From Paramarasmius palmivorus (taxonomy: Eukaryota > Basidiomycota > Agaricomycetes > Agaricales > Marasmiaceae), in the NCBI GenBank assembly GCA_037176845.1, contig JAYKXP010000007.1, forward strand, positions 186,001 through 250,000: a stretch of 64,000 nt of DNA, in the 5' to 3' direction. This document shows, piece by piece, positions 12,955-23,567 of this stretch. Made by a program: the position numbers and the translations under genes. Positions within the stretch are counted from its first letter, which is position 1, and the number at the start of each line of letters is the position of its first letter. The notes beneath the pieces were generated by a model. It ran no database searches, was not told the origin of the DNA, and saw only the letters and a list, made by a program, of their open reading frames with translations.

Positions 12955-14837
12955 CTACAAAGTCCACTTCCAAACTTCCACACCACCTTTTCTCTCATCT
13001 TGATCCCCTTCCCAAGCTCTCCCTCGCTTCCATACTTTCTTGTATCCCCTCGCTATCAGCAAATCCCTCGTGCCATCTCTCTCTAGAAGTGATCCAAAGA
13101 AGACAAGGTGCAATGGCCATTCGTGCACCCAAGGTGCTGATGGCAACATCAATGTTGGTCGTGAAGATGAGCTTTTTGGGAAAGTCGAGTTGACACGTTC
13201 AGGGAACCTTTCGCTAATGTATCTGTGTGGATCGTCAAAGAAGACGGTCGTCTGGTCTCGATACGTTGTAAGATTTTGACCTCTGCTTCACGGTTAGTCG
13301 ACGTTTAGACATACGAGAGGACTCAAGCTCACTCTAACGGCGGTTCACAACCCAAGCTCCACATTCTCCCATTCGCCAGCTGGGGACGATGTATATATGC
13401 ATGTCCCGGCGTAGAGTGACAAGGCATCAAGAATCCAACACCTCTGTCCAGGTCTGACGATGGTAGGCTTCGGATATAGCCTAAAACGCTAATAGGTGCG
13501 CTGCAATAGAATAAAACGATGTAGAGCGACACGGGTATGTTTGCCAGAAGGAGATAAAGAACGGGTTTATGGATATTGAACCGGGCCTTCTCCTTTTCGC
13601 CTTCACCCTTGGGACTTGATCTGGAGAAAGAGAAAGCATCAACGAGCGTCTTCGCTGCAAAGAGATGCAGTACAGGAAGGATAGGATGTATAAATCTCCA
13701 TTCCTTATGTCCTGCGAAAGAGTAGACACCAATTGTCCAGAGTACGAGTCCTCTTAATGTGATTAATGGTTCGGCTGAAGCGGACCACATTCCGTGTAAG
13801 GCGAAAGGAAGGGATGTTGTGCAGAGAATTGGAAGCCCCTGTGAAAGGTAGTAGTGCCACGGGCTGGAGCCGTAAAACAAGGAGACTCCAGACAGGTTGG
13901 TTCTGAGAAAATTGAAGGGTGTAAATGTAGGGCGCCCATAGAACATTGAATCGACTAGAGTCATAGCCGCTAGAGTGGTCCCTCTATATTCCGTCCTCAG
14001 ACAAGTCAACAAAAACATGGTAAGGGGACATACCCAGTAATTACACAATCACGAAGGACGCCTAAAATCGCGTTCTTTTGGTTTCTCAGTCTCCAGAATA
14101 GGAGAGGAACGAGGTATACCCAGATAACAGCATTAGTTGCGCGAATGGCACAAGCAAGAGATGCAAACAATAGCATGGCGCGTATACTGAATAGAAATCT
14201 GAGCCATGTCCTGCGATACCGAAGGTGGAAGATACGGACCTAGTGCGCGACATAAAGGTCTGTGTGGAATCCTGCCAAGGATACATAGACAGGGCAATTG
14301 TTGTCAAAGATGTTTCCAGCGAGTTGGAAAGAGAGCGAGAAAGGGATAACGCGTGAAAGAAGGACGTGATTGAGAGCAAGAACTGGGCTAAGGATAAGTT
14401 TCAAGCGTCGAAGAATTAGAGAAACACTCACAGTCGTCAACACGTATCTCTCTCCAATAGTTCTCCTCGTCAACTCGCAGAGTGCTATGTCTGTTAAGGC
14501 TGCAAAGGCTCCATGAAGGATTCGAGGACCAAAAATCTACAGTCGATGAAATTTCGCGTTACGAGCATAGAAGCAAGACACTCACTATTAGTGAGCCCCA
14601 ATCATGCAGCCCGGTCACCTTGAGAAACCAATACACGGGTATATTCAGTGCAGGATACAGAATGCTGCGAATTGGTTGTGGAGTGAGCCATTCCCATGTC
14701 AATTCACCGTATCCGAACACCAGATAATGGGCAGGTTCCAAAGATTGAAAGTATTCGTCTGGCTGGAAGACTGTGCGAGTACATAATGCGATGAGAATAC
14801 GGATAACTAGGGCGATGATGGTGGTCGAAGAGAACAT
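12955..14837 (-). CDS. GPI10: GPI mannosyltransferase 3 (GPI10/PIG-B, GT22 family)
   Basis: ER multispanning mannosyltransferase that adds the third mannose to the GPI anchor precursor using dolichol-phosphate-mannose. The GT22 signature is at the N-terminus: TRTVFQPDEYFQSLEPAHY and ELTWEWLTPQPIRSILYPAL. Downstream are GSSPWHYYLSQGLPIL, the typical GHKEWRFIHPILPVLHLFAA, and GFLMPCHSTPGHAYIHRPQL. After a further intron near 13230-13330 the C-terminal domain FFDDPHRYISERFPERVNST continues to APWVHEWPLHLVFFGSLLER and stops at 12955. The start ATG at 14837 opens MFSSTTIIALVIRILIALC, the first membrane helix. The gene is in tandem with the demethylase (187-base gap). Its donor substrate is made by the DPM1 gene located at 20.8 kb. 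Confidence 0.95.
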
Positions 14838-15204
14838 GCATCAATTTACGGCAGTGGAATCTCTTTACCTCTGCACCATGACCACGTCGTCGTTAGAGGA
14901 TATCGAATCCGATGAACTACAAGAGCTTGTGGGTTTATGAAAGGTATGTTCCGAGAAACTGTAACTCTCTTCCTCGGAAAGTTGATTAGCCATCCAGAAC
15001 ACTTTGTCGTTGTTCGCATTCTGTGCCGACAATGCATTGGCTCTTTCTTATCGCGGGCGGCCAACGGCTGGAGGCACCTTTAGCCTGCTAGGAACCCGAA
15101 ATGCTAAACGGTTCTTCGAATCTCCAGTCTGGTTAAACCACTGGGACTTGGCGAGCTCTCGTCGTATAAAACGAAGCAGGAATGCGAATCTCAAGCAGCT
15201 CGAA
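14838..15204. other. Divergent promoter region between GPI10 and the secreted-protein gene
   Basis: 367 bases with no gene of their own. A TATAAA box for the rightward gene is at 15165-15170. Nothing else is recognised. Confidence 0.5.
15165..15170 (+). promoter_or_regulatory. TATA box of the small secreted-protein gene
   Basis: TATAAA lies 35 bases upstream of the ATG at 15205. The paralog on the other strand (start 17474) has a TATA-like element at an equivalent distance, which supports both. Confidence 0.55.
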
Positions 15205-15736
15205 ATGAAGTTCACCTTGCCATTCGCTACCGTTCTTGCTGCTCTTGGAAGTGCACAGGCTTACGGGCTCAATAGTCCTACTGAAGGCCAGGTTCTTTCC
15301 AACTCCCAAGTACGTACGCTTCCTCTGTGATCTTCCCCGTCTGTTACTCGTACTGACACCGCAATTTCGTTGACAGCCATTCACGTTCGACTACTCTTCT
15401 TCCTACTTCTTCAAGGAGACTACCTATTCTGTCACCGTTGTTCTCGCTCAAGCCGATGCCTGGGCAAACAAGAACAACTTCAACTGGGGTGTGGATTTGG
15501 GAGAACTCTTTCCCAAGGGTAGTTAGGGACAGTACAATGCACAGTTGAAGCCGTATATCCCAAGCTACTGGAGCAAGACGGGAAGCTATGTGTTAGCCGT
15601 GATTGAGAAACATAGCTCGGATTCGAAGGTATGCATTATCGTCCTATTTGTGTTCGAAATGAAGCGCTAATAAATTGCGAAATAGTCGTACAATGGACTG
15701 TCTGTGCAGACCATTAATGTTACACTCGCCAATTAG
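15205..15736 (+). pseudogene. Small secreted protein, paralog of 16972-17474, with in-frame stop
   Basis: Three exons join in phase (introns about 15310-15376 and 15630-15686). The N-terminus is a clear signal peptide: MKFTLPFATVLAALGSAQA, then SPTEGQVLSNSQ. The mature part aligns along its full length with the intact paralog (shared SPT-x-GQ, the Y-F-K step, V-x-LGEL, a G-x-Y-x-L-x-V-I-E block, and a C-terminal Thr/Asn strand). A TAG codon at 15524-15526 interrupts the frame right after LGELFPKGS, while the downstream frame stays open and spliceable to the true stop at 15734-15736. No plausible intron removes this codon. It is either a recent pseudogene, an allele-specific nonsense change, or a sequencing error. 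Function unknown; size and fold pattern suggest a secreted beta-sandwich, which is inference. Confidence 0.75.
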
Positions 15737-15787
15737 GAATAGAAAGCTATGATACGTAGACATTAGAAAAGAGAAAGTAATCTTCCA

Positions 15788-16747
15788 CTACCACGCAGCA
15801 TCGCCGACCCCCAACCTAAGAAACATATCTCGAATCTCTTTATTCACCACTCTTGCACGCACGAATCTTTCCTTCCCCAGACATGTCATTCCATCCTGAT
15901 ACACCCCCCATTCCCGGCCTAATGGTAGTCGCGCACTGGTCACATTGTCCCTGAATGTGTGAGCGAATTCGTGCTTTGTTCTCTCTGCCTCGATTCCGCT
16001 ACCCCAAAAACGGGATTTGGAACGTCCAATAACGTCGATCATGAGTCGGAGTGCTTGGACACTTTCATAAAAGAAGACTTGGTCCATGACGACACATACA
16101 CATGTTTGGAAATGGGTGTGTTGTAGGTAGTCTGAGCCGTGTACGTAGAACGAGGCGAGGAGGCCTGCGAGGTTGATGGAGAGGTGTAAATGATATTGGC
16201 GTAGACGCAGGTCGTGGAACAAGGGGTGTCTGGCCTTTGGGGACGTGAGATGGTGTAATGTGAAAGAACAAAGCGCGCGTACCTCAACAAACCATGCTTG
16301 CCAAAAGAGCCCCAGCAGATAGTCCACAAAGCGTTGAATGAACGCCTCTGTTCCAGTAAGAACGAGGGCTGCGACGCGTTTGAAAGTCTTTTTACGCGTT
16401 TCCAGGTCTTCCGAGTCCAAAGGTTGGATAGCGCGCCAAATGAGCTCCTGAATGACTTCCTCCGTGTCAAATGGAGAGATGTTCTGCAATGGAAACGCGC
16501 TTTGTTTAGAGGTTTTACGCGTGTTGTAATCGTTGAAGTGGTGAGAAAGGATATCGCGCCAGGGGAACGGATTTATGGTGATAGTGTTCGCGTGCTTGTA
16601 CGATGCGAAATCGAGCTCAGGTTCTGCGTATCCCGAGTCCGCTACTGAGCAAGCATCTTCGTGGTCGTCATTCAAAGGTTCTCCGTCGAGTGGAGGAGTG
16701 TATAGATTGAGGAAGAGAGTTTTCAGTTCTCTGGGTAACGCAGGCAT
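15788..16747 (-). CDS. Conserved hypothetical protein, intronless
   Basis: A single open frame of 319 residues; I do not recognise the family. It starts at the ATG at 16747 (MPALPRELKTLFLNLYTPPL); the frame extends further upstream without another ATG. Composition is that of a globular protein: a middle region rich in aromatic and hydrophobic residues (FIQRFVDYLLGLFWQAWF, then CSFTLHHL and LINLAGLLASFYVHGSDYL-like segments), no signal peptide, no obvious catalytic motif. The stop at 15788 is 52 bases beyond the end of the secreted-protein gene, so these two are convergent. It sits between two paralogous secreted-protein genes, which implies that either the duplication spanned it or it inserted later. 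Function cannot be inferred. Confidence 0.7.
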   Translation of the reverse strand: MPALPRELKTLFLNLYTPPLDGEPLNDDHEDACSVADSGYAEPELDFASYKHANTITINPFPWRDILSHHFNDYNTRKTSKQSAFPLQNISPFDTEEVIQELIWRAIQPLDSEDLETRKKTFKRVAALVLTGTEAFIQRFVDYLLGLFWQAWFVEVRALCSFTLHHLTSPKARHPLFHDLRLRQYHLHLSINLAGLLASFYVHGSDYLQHTHFQTCVCVVMDQVFFYESVQALRLMIDVIGRSKSRFWGSGIEAERTKHEFAHTFRDNVTSARLPLGREWGVYQDGMTCLGKERFVRARVVNKEIRDMFLRLGVGDAAW

Positions 16748-16971
16748 GAGGGGAAGGAGAAGAGAGAGATGAAACAAATATGGCTTGCACTGGCCCTTTT
16801 TGAAAGCACACTACGCGATCGGCTGTTTTAAGTGAAGACAAAGACTGTCCGGCACGAGCAAAACATGGCATCATTTCACAAAGAACTCTTTCTTATCAGG
16901 TACAGAAAAGACAGATTATATCTACAAGTCAGCTAAGAGTCCAAGAAAGAAATTCCGACGTTCAAAGTTGC

Positions 16972-17474
16972 CTAATCAGTGAAAGTGATTTGTTGACTGA
17001 ATATCGATATGGCATCCAGAGTCTGTGGTGAATGTATCAATACCCCATTGTAAAAGGACCGAGTCAAAGACCAACCCCAAAATCAGCTGTATGTTGCTCA
17101 ATGACAGTCAACGTATAATCCCCCTTCTTATCCCAACCAGGGCCTGAACTAAACTTGGGAGTCAAGTCGGCGACGTAGGCGCGAATACCAGTCGGGGTAA
17201 GCTCTCCCAATTCCACGCCAAAGTTGGGAGGATTCGTTTTGGAGAGGAGAACAGTGATTGACTTGGAACGGGTCTTGAAGTAGTTGTCCGAGGTGAAGTT
17301 GAGTTTAAAGGGCTATATATCTGTGGATTCAATAACCATATAAGATAGAGAAAAAAACATGATGCTTGCCTGAGAACTGGACAGCGACTGACCAGCTGTC
17401 GGGCTGATTATCTGCCCGGCTTGAACAGTAGAGAATGCTAGTGTGAGAGAGGCAACGAGGGAGGTGAATTTCAT
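16972..17474 (-). CDS. Small secreted protein, intact paralog
   Basis: Three exons. Exon 1 gives a signal peptide, MKFTSLVASLTLAFSTVQA, followed by SPTAGQSLSSSQ. Intron 1 (17313-17369) begins with GC rather than GT but has a good AG|GCAAG donor and gives a perfect phase-0 join to PFKLNFTSDNYFKTRSKSIT. The third exon (T-L-D-A-I-S-I-F-S-Q-Q-I-T-F-T-D) was found by aligning to the paralog at 15205-15736: a 53-base intron with a weak GTTGGT donor joins it in phase; without it the protein would stop at 17064. About 130 residues, no membrane anchor, so probably secreted or wall-associated. Function unknown. A TATA-like element lies 40 bases upstream. Confidence 0.75.
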
Positions 17475-17513
17475 GCTTCTGGCCGGATGAATGTCTTCGC
17501 CTAAACTGATTTG

Positions 17514-17521
17514 TATTTATA
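17514..17521 (-). promoter_or_regulatory. TATA-like element of the secreted-protein paralog
   Basis: On the minus strand it reads TATAAATA, ending 40 bases before the ATG at 17474, matching the TATA position in the paralog at 15165. Confidence 0.5.
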
Positions 17522-17835
17522 CCCTTGTGAACAGAGAAGAACAGAGACCGCAGACGATATTTTATCCAGCGATTAGACGAAACATTGATGATAGACCGAG
17601 ACCAGTATCAAACACAACTGGCAGAGCCCGCAGGAGAACAATGGCTATGATCATTCCATTCGTAGACGTTTGATGACCATGAACGAGTGACTGCCAATTG
17701 GGAAGGTGTTGCACTGGTCGTGGAAGAAAGGCAAGAAAGCATTGCATATCCGATCACGCGACGATATTATTGTAACATTCACACTTACTTGCTGCGCTCA
17801 TCGTCACCCACAGCGAGCTTGATACACTCCTGACG

Positions 17836-20659
17836 ATGAGCGACTCTTTTGCTGATCTATGGAACTCAACTACGCCCGCAAAGTCCAATAACGCTCAAAG
17901 CCTTGGTTCCCTCTCCAAAACTACTTCCACCAATTCCATCAATACTACGCGAAGACAGAATGACCTATTTTCTCAGCTCTCATCTACCGGTTCCCAATCG
18001 TCGGCATCGAGCTCACGCTCAGTGACTCCAGGATTCAGTGCAGCAGCATCCAAAGCTGCCTCACCCCCACCTGCCACGTCAAGAGGCGGAGGTCCAAGTG
18101 GAGATGCTTTCAGTGGACTGTTTTCCAACGGATTTGGCTCACAGTCTACCGCGAACATGACAATGGCACAGAGAGCAGCACAGGCAGAGAAGGAACGGAG
18201 AGAAAAGCTACTTCAGGAGCAGAAGGAGCGCCAGAAACAAGCATCAGCTTGGGCAGGTTTGGATAGTTTAGGTGGAACTGGTACGAATCTGTACTCTGCC
18301 AACAATTCTTCTTCTACGCCTCTTGCCGATGATGAGGACGACTGGGGATTCGGCTCGACCTCCAAAGCAGCAGCATTCAGCGAGAATAAATCATCAGCCC
18401 CATCTCCATCTCCTCGGGCTCTCAAGCCTTCCATACCTACGCCAGCCAAATCAACTACTCCTATTCCGGACGACGACGACTGGGGGTTAGGTGATTTTGG
18501 CTCAGCGACGAATAACAAGCAGTCTACTCCTGCAGTCTCAAAACCCCAGGGTTCCTTATGGGACCTCGATTCTTTCAACGACACGCCTTCGAAAGCACAA
18601 CCTGAACGGATAGACTCACCCGGAAAAGACTTCGATTTTGGCGACCGTGAAGATGACCTGTTTGGTGGATCATCTAGAAACGTAGCCGGCGACGATGCTG
18701 ATGATATCTTGGGAGATCTAGGCAAGCCAGTCGATGCTATTCCCAAACGTCCTGTACGTCTACTGCAGCTTACACTTCACGTGAGGAATGTAATCTAAAA
18801 TATATATCCTTCCCAAACAGAACCCCTCTCAAGGAGATCAGCCATCTCTGCCTCCGCGTAGAACCCCGACGCGTCCAAAGTCATCGTCCTCACCGCCACC
18901 TCATATTCTCGGTCAGCTGGTCGAGATGGGTTTCTCCATAACACAGTCACGAGCTGCATTAGCAGCAACAGACACCGGCGAAGACGTACAGGCAGCTCTT
19001 GAGATACTCATATCAAACGGTGCTGCCGGTGGAGACGAAAATGCGGCCGACAATCGACGACAATCAAATCGTCGCGACGATGGCTGGGGTGATGAAGATG
19101 AGGACGACAGACCGCCCTCGCTTCCTAGGCGTCCTGCTCCTGAACGACAAGCATCCAATCGTTCCGTCCGAGATCGAGAAGGAGAGCGTCCAACCTCACC
19201 ATCCGACCCACGAAACCAAACTCCCAACATTTCAGAGCAAGCAGACAAGATTTTTGCTCAGGCGTCCACTATTGGAATAAGCCTTTTCAATCGTGCAAAC
19301 GCTGCGTGGAAAGATGGAAAGGAGCGAGTGCAGAAGGCATACGAGGAGAGAGTAACTGCTAATGCCGGCGGTACGCCACCTCCAGTAAGAGATGGTCGAC
19401 CGAAGTGGATGCAGGAGCAGGAGGATGGTGAACCTGAATCTCCGGCGAGGAGAAGGCCTGAGAGGTTCAAAGATGATGATAATCAAGCGGAGTTGAATGG
19501 TCAAGAGCCTACACCAACTCCACGGAGTAGACCCAAGCCTCAACCCCCACGACAGCAAACGCAGGAAGTCGATCTTTTCTCATCTGCACCGCCTGCAGAA
19601 TCCACTTCCACACCAACATCGTCTGGGGCCTACGTTTCGCCATTCCGTCACGGCCGACCCAAGCCCAAACCAGCAGCAACAGCAGCCCCATCACCTCCAC
19701 AGTCCAAGAAACCGCATCCTACCACCCTTGTCTTAGCATCGGGTGCTTCTCTACGCTCTTCATCCGCACACAAAGCCAAGGGAACCTCGTTCTTCAAGCT
19801 TGGTGATTTTCCTTCGGCCGAAGGAGCGTACACTCGCGCTATTGAGGCACTACCCAATGGACATACATCATTGATACCCCTGTTCAATAACCGTGCGTTG
19901 GTGCGTTTGAAGGTGGGCGACTCAAAGGGGGCAATCGATGACGCTGGACTGGTCATCGATATGGTTAGTAGTGGTGGAGAAAACGAGAGAGGTGTTGTCC
20001 GTGGTGGTATCGAAGGCGGTGGCAATGCTGAAGATTTGGACGTCAACTTTGGCGACGCCATTGTCAAAGCGTGGAAGAGACGTGCAGAGGCACTTGAAGG
20101 AAAGGAAAAGTGGGAAGAAGCTGGGAGAGACTGGGAGCGAGTTGCAGGCGCTGTGTGGGCTGGGCAGTCTACGAGAAGTGAAGGGGTGAGAGGTGCAGGG
20201 AGATGTAGGAGGCTACATCAACAGGCAGATGCACCTGCAGCACCGAAGCCGAAACCGAAACCAAAGGTTGCACCGAGGCCTAAAGCACCCACACCACCAT
20301 CGCAGGCCCTGGATAATCTGCGTGCAGCGAATGTTGCAGCGGAGAATGAAGATATGGAGAAGCATGCGCTCAAGGATAGCGTGGATGCCAAATTGCTAGC
20401 ATGGAAGGGCGGTAAAGAGACGAATATTCGAGCATTGTTGGCTTCGCTTGACACTGTCCTTTGGCCAGAGCTGGGCGTCCAGAAGTGGGGTATGAGCGAG
20501 CTCGTAACAGAGGGACAGGTAAAGATCAAGTATATGAAGGCGATTGCAAAGGTGCACCCGGATAAACTGAGTGCTGGGAGCTTCACGGTTGAGCAGAAAA
20601 TGTTGGCGCAGGGGGTTTTCGGGGCTCTGAACGAGGCGTGGAATGCTTTTAAGCAATAG
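17836..20659 (+). CDS. SWA2: Auxilin-like clathrin-uncoating J-domain protein (SWA2)
   Basis: Cytosolic cofactor that recruits Hsc70 to clathrin-coated vesicles and triggers uncoating. Two exons with one intron (18754-18820) give about 918 residues. Order of parts: a Ser/Asn-rich N-terminal half with clathrin/adaptor-binding-like DDDWGLGDFG, DDWGFG, LWDLDSF and DDLFGG motifs; a UBA domain at about residues 333-373 (ILGQLVEMGFSITQSRAALA); a TPR region at about 611-690 (KLGDFPSAEGAYTRAIEALP, then FNNRALVRLKVGDSKGAIDD); and a C-terminal auxilin-type J domain (about 850-917) with KAIAKVHPDKLS, containing the HPD triad, ending LNEAWNAFKQ. This UBA-TPR-J layout is that of yeast SWA2. Start is the first ATG after a leader; the gene is complete. 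Confidence 0.95.
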
Positions 20660-20787
20660 AATCCATTATTTGTATCGAGACATTTTTGTATATTGAGAAA
20701 GGTGACATTATATAGACAACTACTGCTCAATATGACATGTGAGTAGCGTGTGTCGCGAAGTGACACGTCGACGCGAACACATCCTAG

Positions 20788-21837
<1,050 letters not shown>

Positions 21838-22167
21838 AGGTAATGTGGAGGTAAGAAAGGCATGTATTATGTTGCAAGAGGACTATACTAATTTATGTCG
21901 CTTTCCAGGATACATACATGCAATGTAATTTATTCGCTCTATTTGGCAATCGAGGGTTCGTTAATACACCATCTAAGGGTAGAGGTGAGGCAGTCAACGC
22001 CTTGGTCTTTCGTCCTACCAGGGTGTTGGCGACGGGACAATTGCAAGCGCAATGGAGTGCAGGGCGCTCCAGTACCGCGTTCCTCCTTTGCCCGTTGCTC
22101 AAGCAGACCGACAATACTCAGTAAACAGTTCAGTAACGGAACGGTTGTATAGCCAAGAGGACTGGAG

Positions 22168-22214
22168 GTGAAAGTTGTCGGTTGTGTTTATCCTTGGAAC
22201 AATATTTTGAGAGT
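22168..22214 (-). repeat. Dispersed coding relic, copy 1 (partner at 30512-30558)
   Basis: On the minus strand it reads TTLKILFQG, a stop codon, then TQPTTFTSSP, against TLKVLFPGQTQPTTFTYSPP at the second site. Nucleotide identity is high over about 45 bases and extends weakly at both sides. It looks like a fragment of a duplicated gene of unknown family rather than a transposon. Confidence 0.55.
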
Positions 22215-22336
22215 TGTTGCATTGTCGTTGGCTGCCAAAGGGGAATTGCAGGTACACAATTGTAAAACACTGAGGCACTGGGCTAAGTATAAAACCCGGC
22301 ACCAGTGAAACGACAGACAGTGCTAGTATTTACAGC

Positions 22337-22362
22337 TGATAACATTGATAACATTGATAAAC
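22337..22362. repeat. Short tandem repeat (TGATAACAT-type unit)
   Basis: The unit TGATAACAT occurs twice, followed by TGATAAAC. Only 26 bases; no function suggested. Confidence 0.6.
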
Positions 22363-22666
22363 CTGCTATGGACCGACCTCGGTCAGTGCAGGGTTCCGTA
22401 CTACATGTACTCTGGCAGAATATAGGTACATGCTACGGGCATCTACTAGCTACCACAATGCTGAGGTACTGGAGAAGAGCTTGAAACAATGCAGAATGGG
22501 GGGGACTAAGAGTGAAGCTTTTCGGCTGCGACGACCTTGAAACCAGACTTGAAACAAGACCTTGAGTGACACTGATTGGTGCCATCGTGAGCAGATCGGG
22601 CGTGGCCATAGAGCTCAGATCGCGATCTTTGACATCGAAGATTGGGTAAAAGAGTCGACAAATTTA

Positions 22667-23479
22667 TTAGTGGTATAGTAGTAGCTTCCTCATCAACAAC
22701 GACAGATACCAGCCTGACAAGCCCCAGATTTCTAATGACCCATACTTTCCTGGCCCAACTTCGTTATCATCTTCCTTTGTACCCAATGTTTGGTCTCTAA
22801 GATTCGCCGTATCTCCTGCAAGATCTGATACTCCAATAGCCCAGTAAGGTCTATGCCCTCGGAACAATGACGACCGCAAACGCAGAGGACAAGTCAATGC
22901 CTCGAGTGGTAGATGAAAGACAGAATCAACCTCTAGCTGTGATATCTCTGTCGCTGTGGGTATTGAAATGGAAGGTAAGGGTTCATCTTCCGAAGTCAAC
23001 GAACGTTGGGAGGCGCCTCGATGGATGAATCCAACGTACGGATGAACCACCATGTCACCTTTGAGATTTATCTCTGGGGGTCCAACCGAGCCCAATACCT
23101 CAATACGTTCTGGAGGAAGGGAAAGTTCTTCGTGTGTTTCGCGGAGGGCTCCGGCCAGGAATGATTGGTCTGTTGGATCTACTCGACCACCAGGAAAGCT
23201 AAGACAACCGTGAGCCAGACGCCAAAAGATCGAAACATGGAAAACTTGCCTGACTTCTCCAGAATGAGATCTAAGCTTTTTGCCTCTAACTTCAAACAGT
23301 ATTCCAGGAGTTTCTCGAACGTTACAGAATGGAATTAGCACTGCAGCGTTTCCTGCGGCCTTTGGTGCTGAGTGGTTTTCATTATCGGGCTGTAGTAGTG
23401 CCTGTCTAATATTTTGTAGTGTTCTTCGAGTGAATGGTTTGGAAAGATGAAAGAATGGCGAGGAACCAATGGAAGTCAT
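22667..23479 (-). CDS. Nudix hydrolase, CoA pyrophosphatase type (PCD1/NUDT8-like), GC-AG intron
   Basis: Predicted to hydrolyse CoA or related CoA derivatives; members sit in peroxisomes or mitochondria. The CoA-type Nudix box reads SFPGGRVDPTDQSFLAGALR continuing ETHEELSL, with the catalytic R-E-x-x-E-E present. Upstream is AVLIPFCNV and ILFEVRGKKLRSHSGEV. The single intron (23199-23249, 51 bases) must begin with GC: the donor AG|GCAAGT gives GEV-SFPGG in phase, whereas the nearby GT breaks the frame. The C-terminal part ends with a hydrophobic segment (WGLSGWYLSLLMRKLLLYH) that could be a membrane anchor. Start ATG at 23479 (MTSIGSSPFFHLSKPF). It diverges from the ETP1 gene with only 88 bases between start codons. 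A second Nudix gene of the same class is at 43498-44406. Confidence 0.9.
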   Translation of the reverse strand: MTSIGSSPFFHLSKPFTRRTLQNIRQALLQPDNENHSAPKAAGNAAVLIPFCNVRETPGILFEVRGKKLRSHSGEVRQVFHVSIFWRLAHGCLSFPGGRVDPTDQSFLAGALRETHEELSLPPERIEVLGSVGPPEINLKGDMVVHPYVGFIHRGASQRSLTSEDEPLPSISIPTATEISQLEVDSVFHLPLEALTCPLRLRSSLFRGHRPYWAIGVSDLAGDTANLRDQTLGTKEDDNEVGPGKYGSLEIWGLSGWYLSLLMRKLLLYH

Positions 23480-23567
23480 CTTGCGGGCATGGTGGTGGTC
23501 GGGTGTCAAGAGAGAATGATGTCAGCACCATTCTCCTTCACCTTGAACTTCCACATGCATTGATGCA

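Larger units (their letters stand above)
21838..22666. other. Gap holding a decayed coding fragment and a short tandem repeat
   Basis: Between DPM1 and the Nudix gene, which are convergent. The minus strand at about 22168-22235 encodes a fragment matching the one at 30512-30558 but broken by a stop codon (see repeat entries). A 9-base unit repeats about 2.9 times at 22337-22362. Nothing else is recognised. Confidence 0.5.

Noticed and set aside
22337..22362. Short tandem repeat as an origin or regulatory array
   Set aside because: Fewer than three units of 9 bases; too little to support a function.
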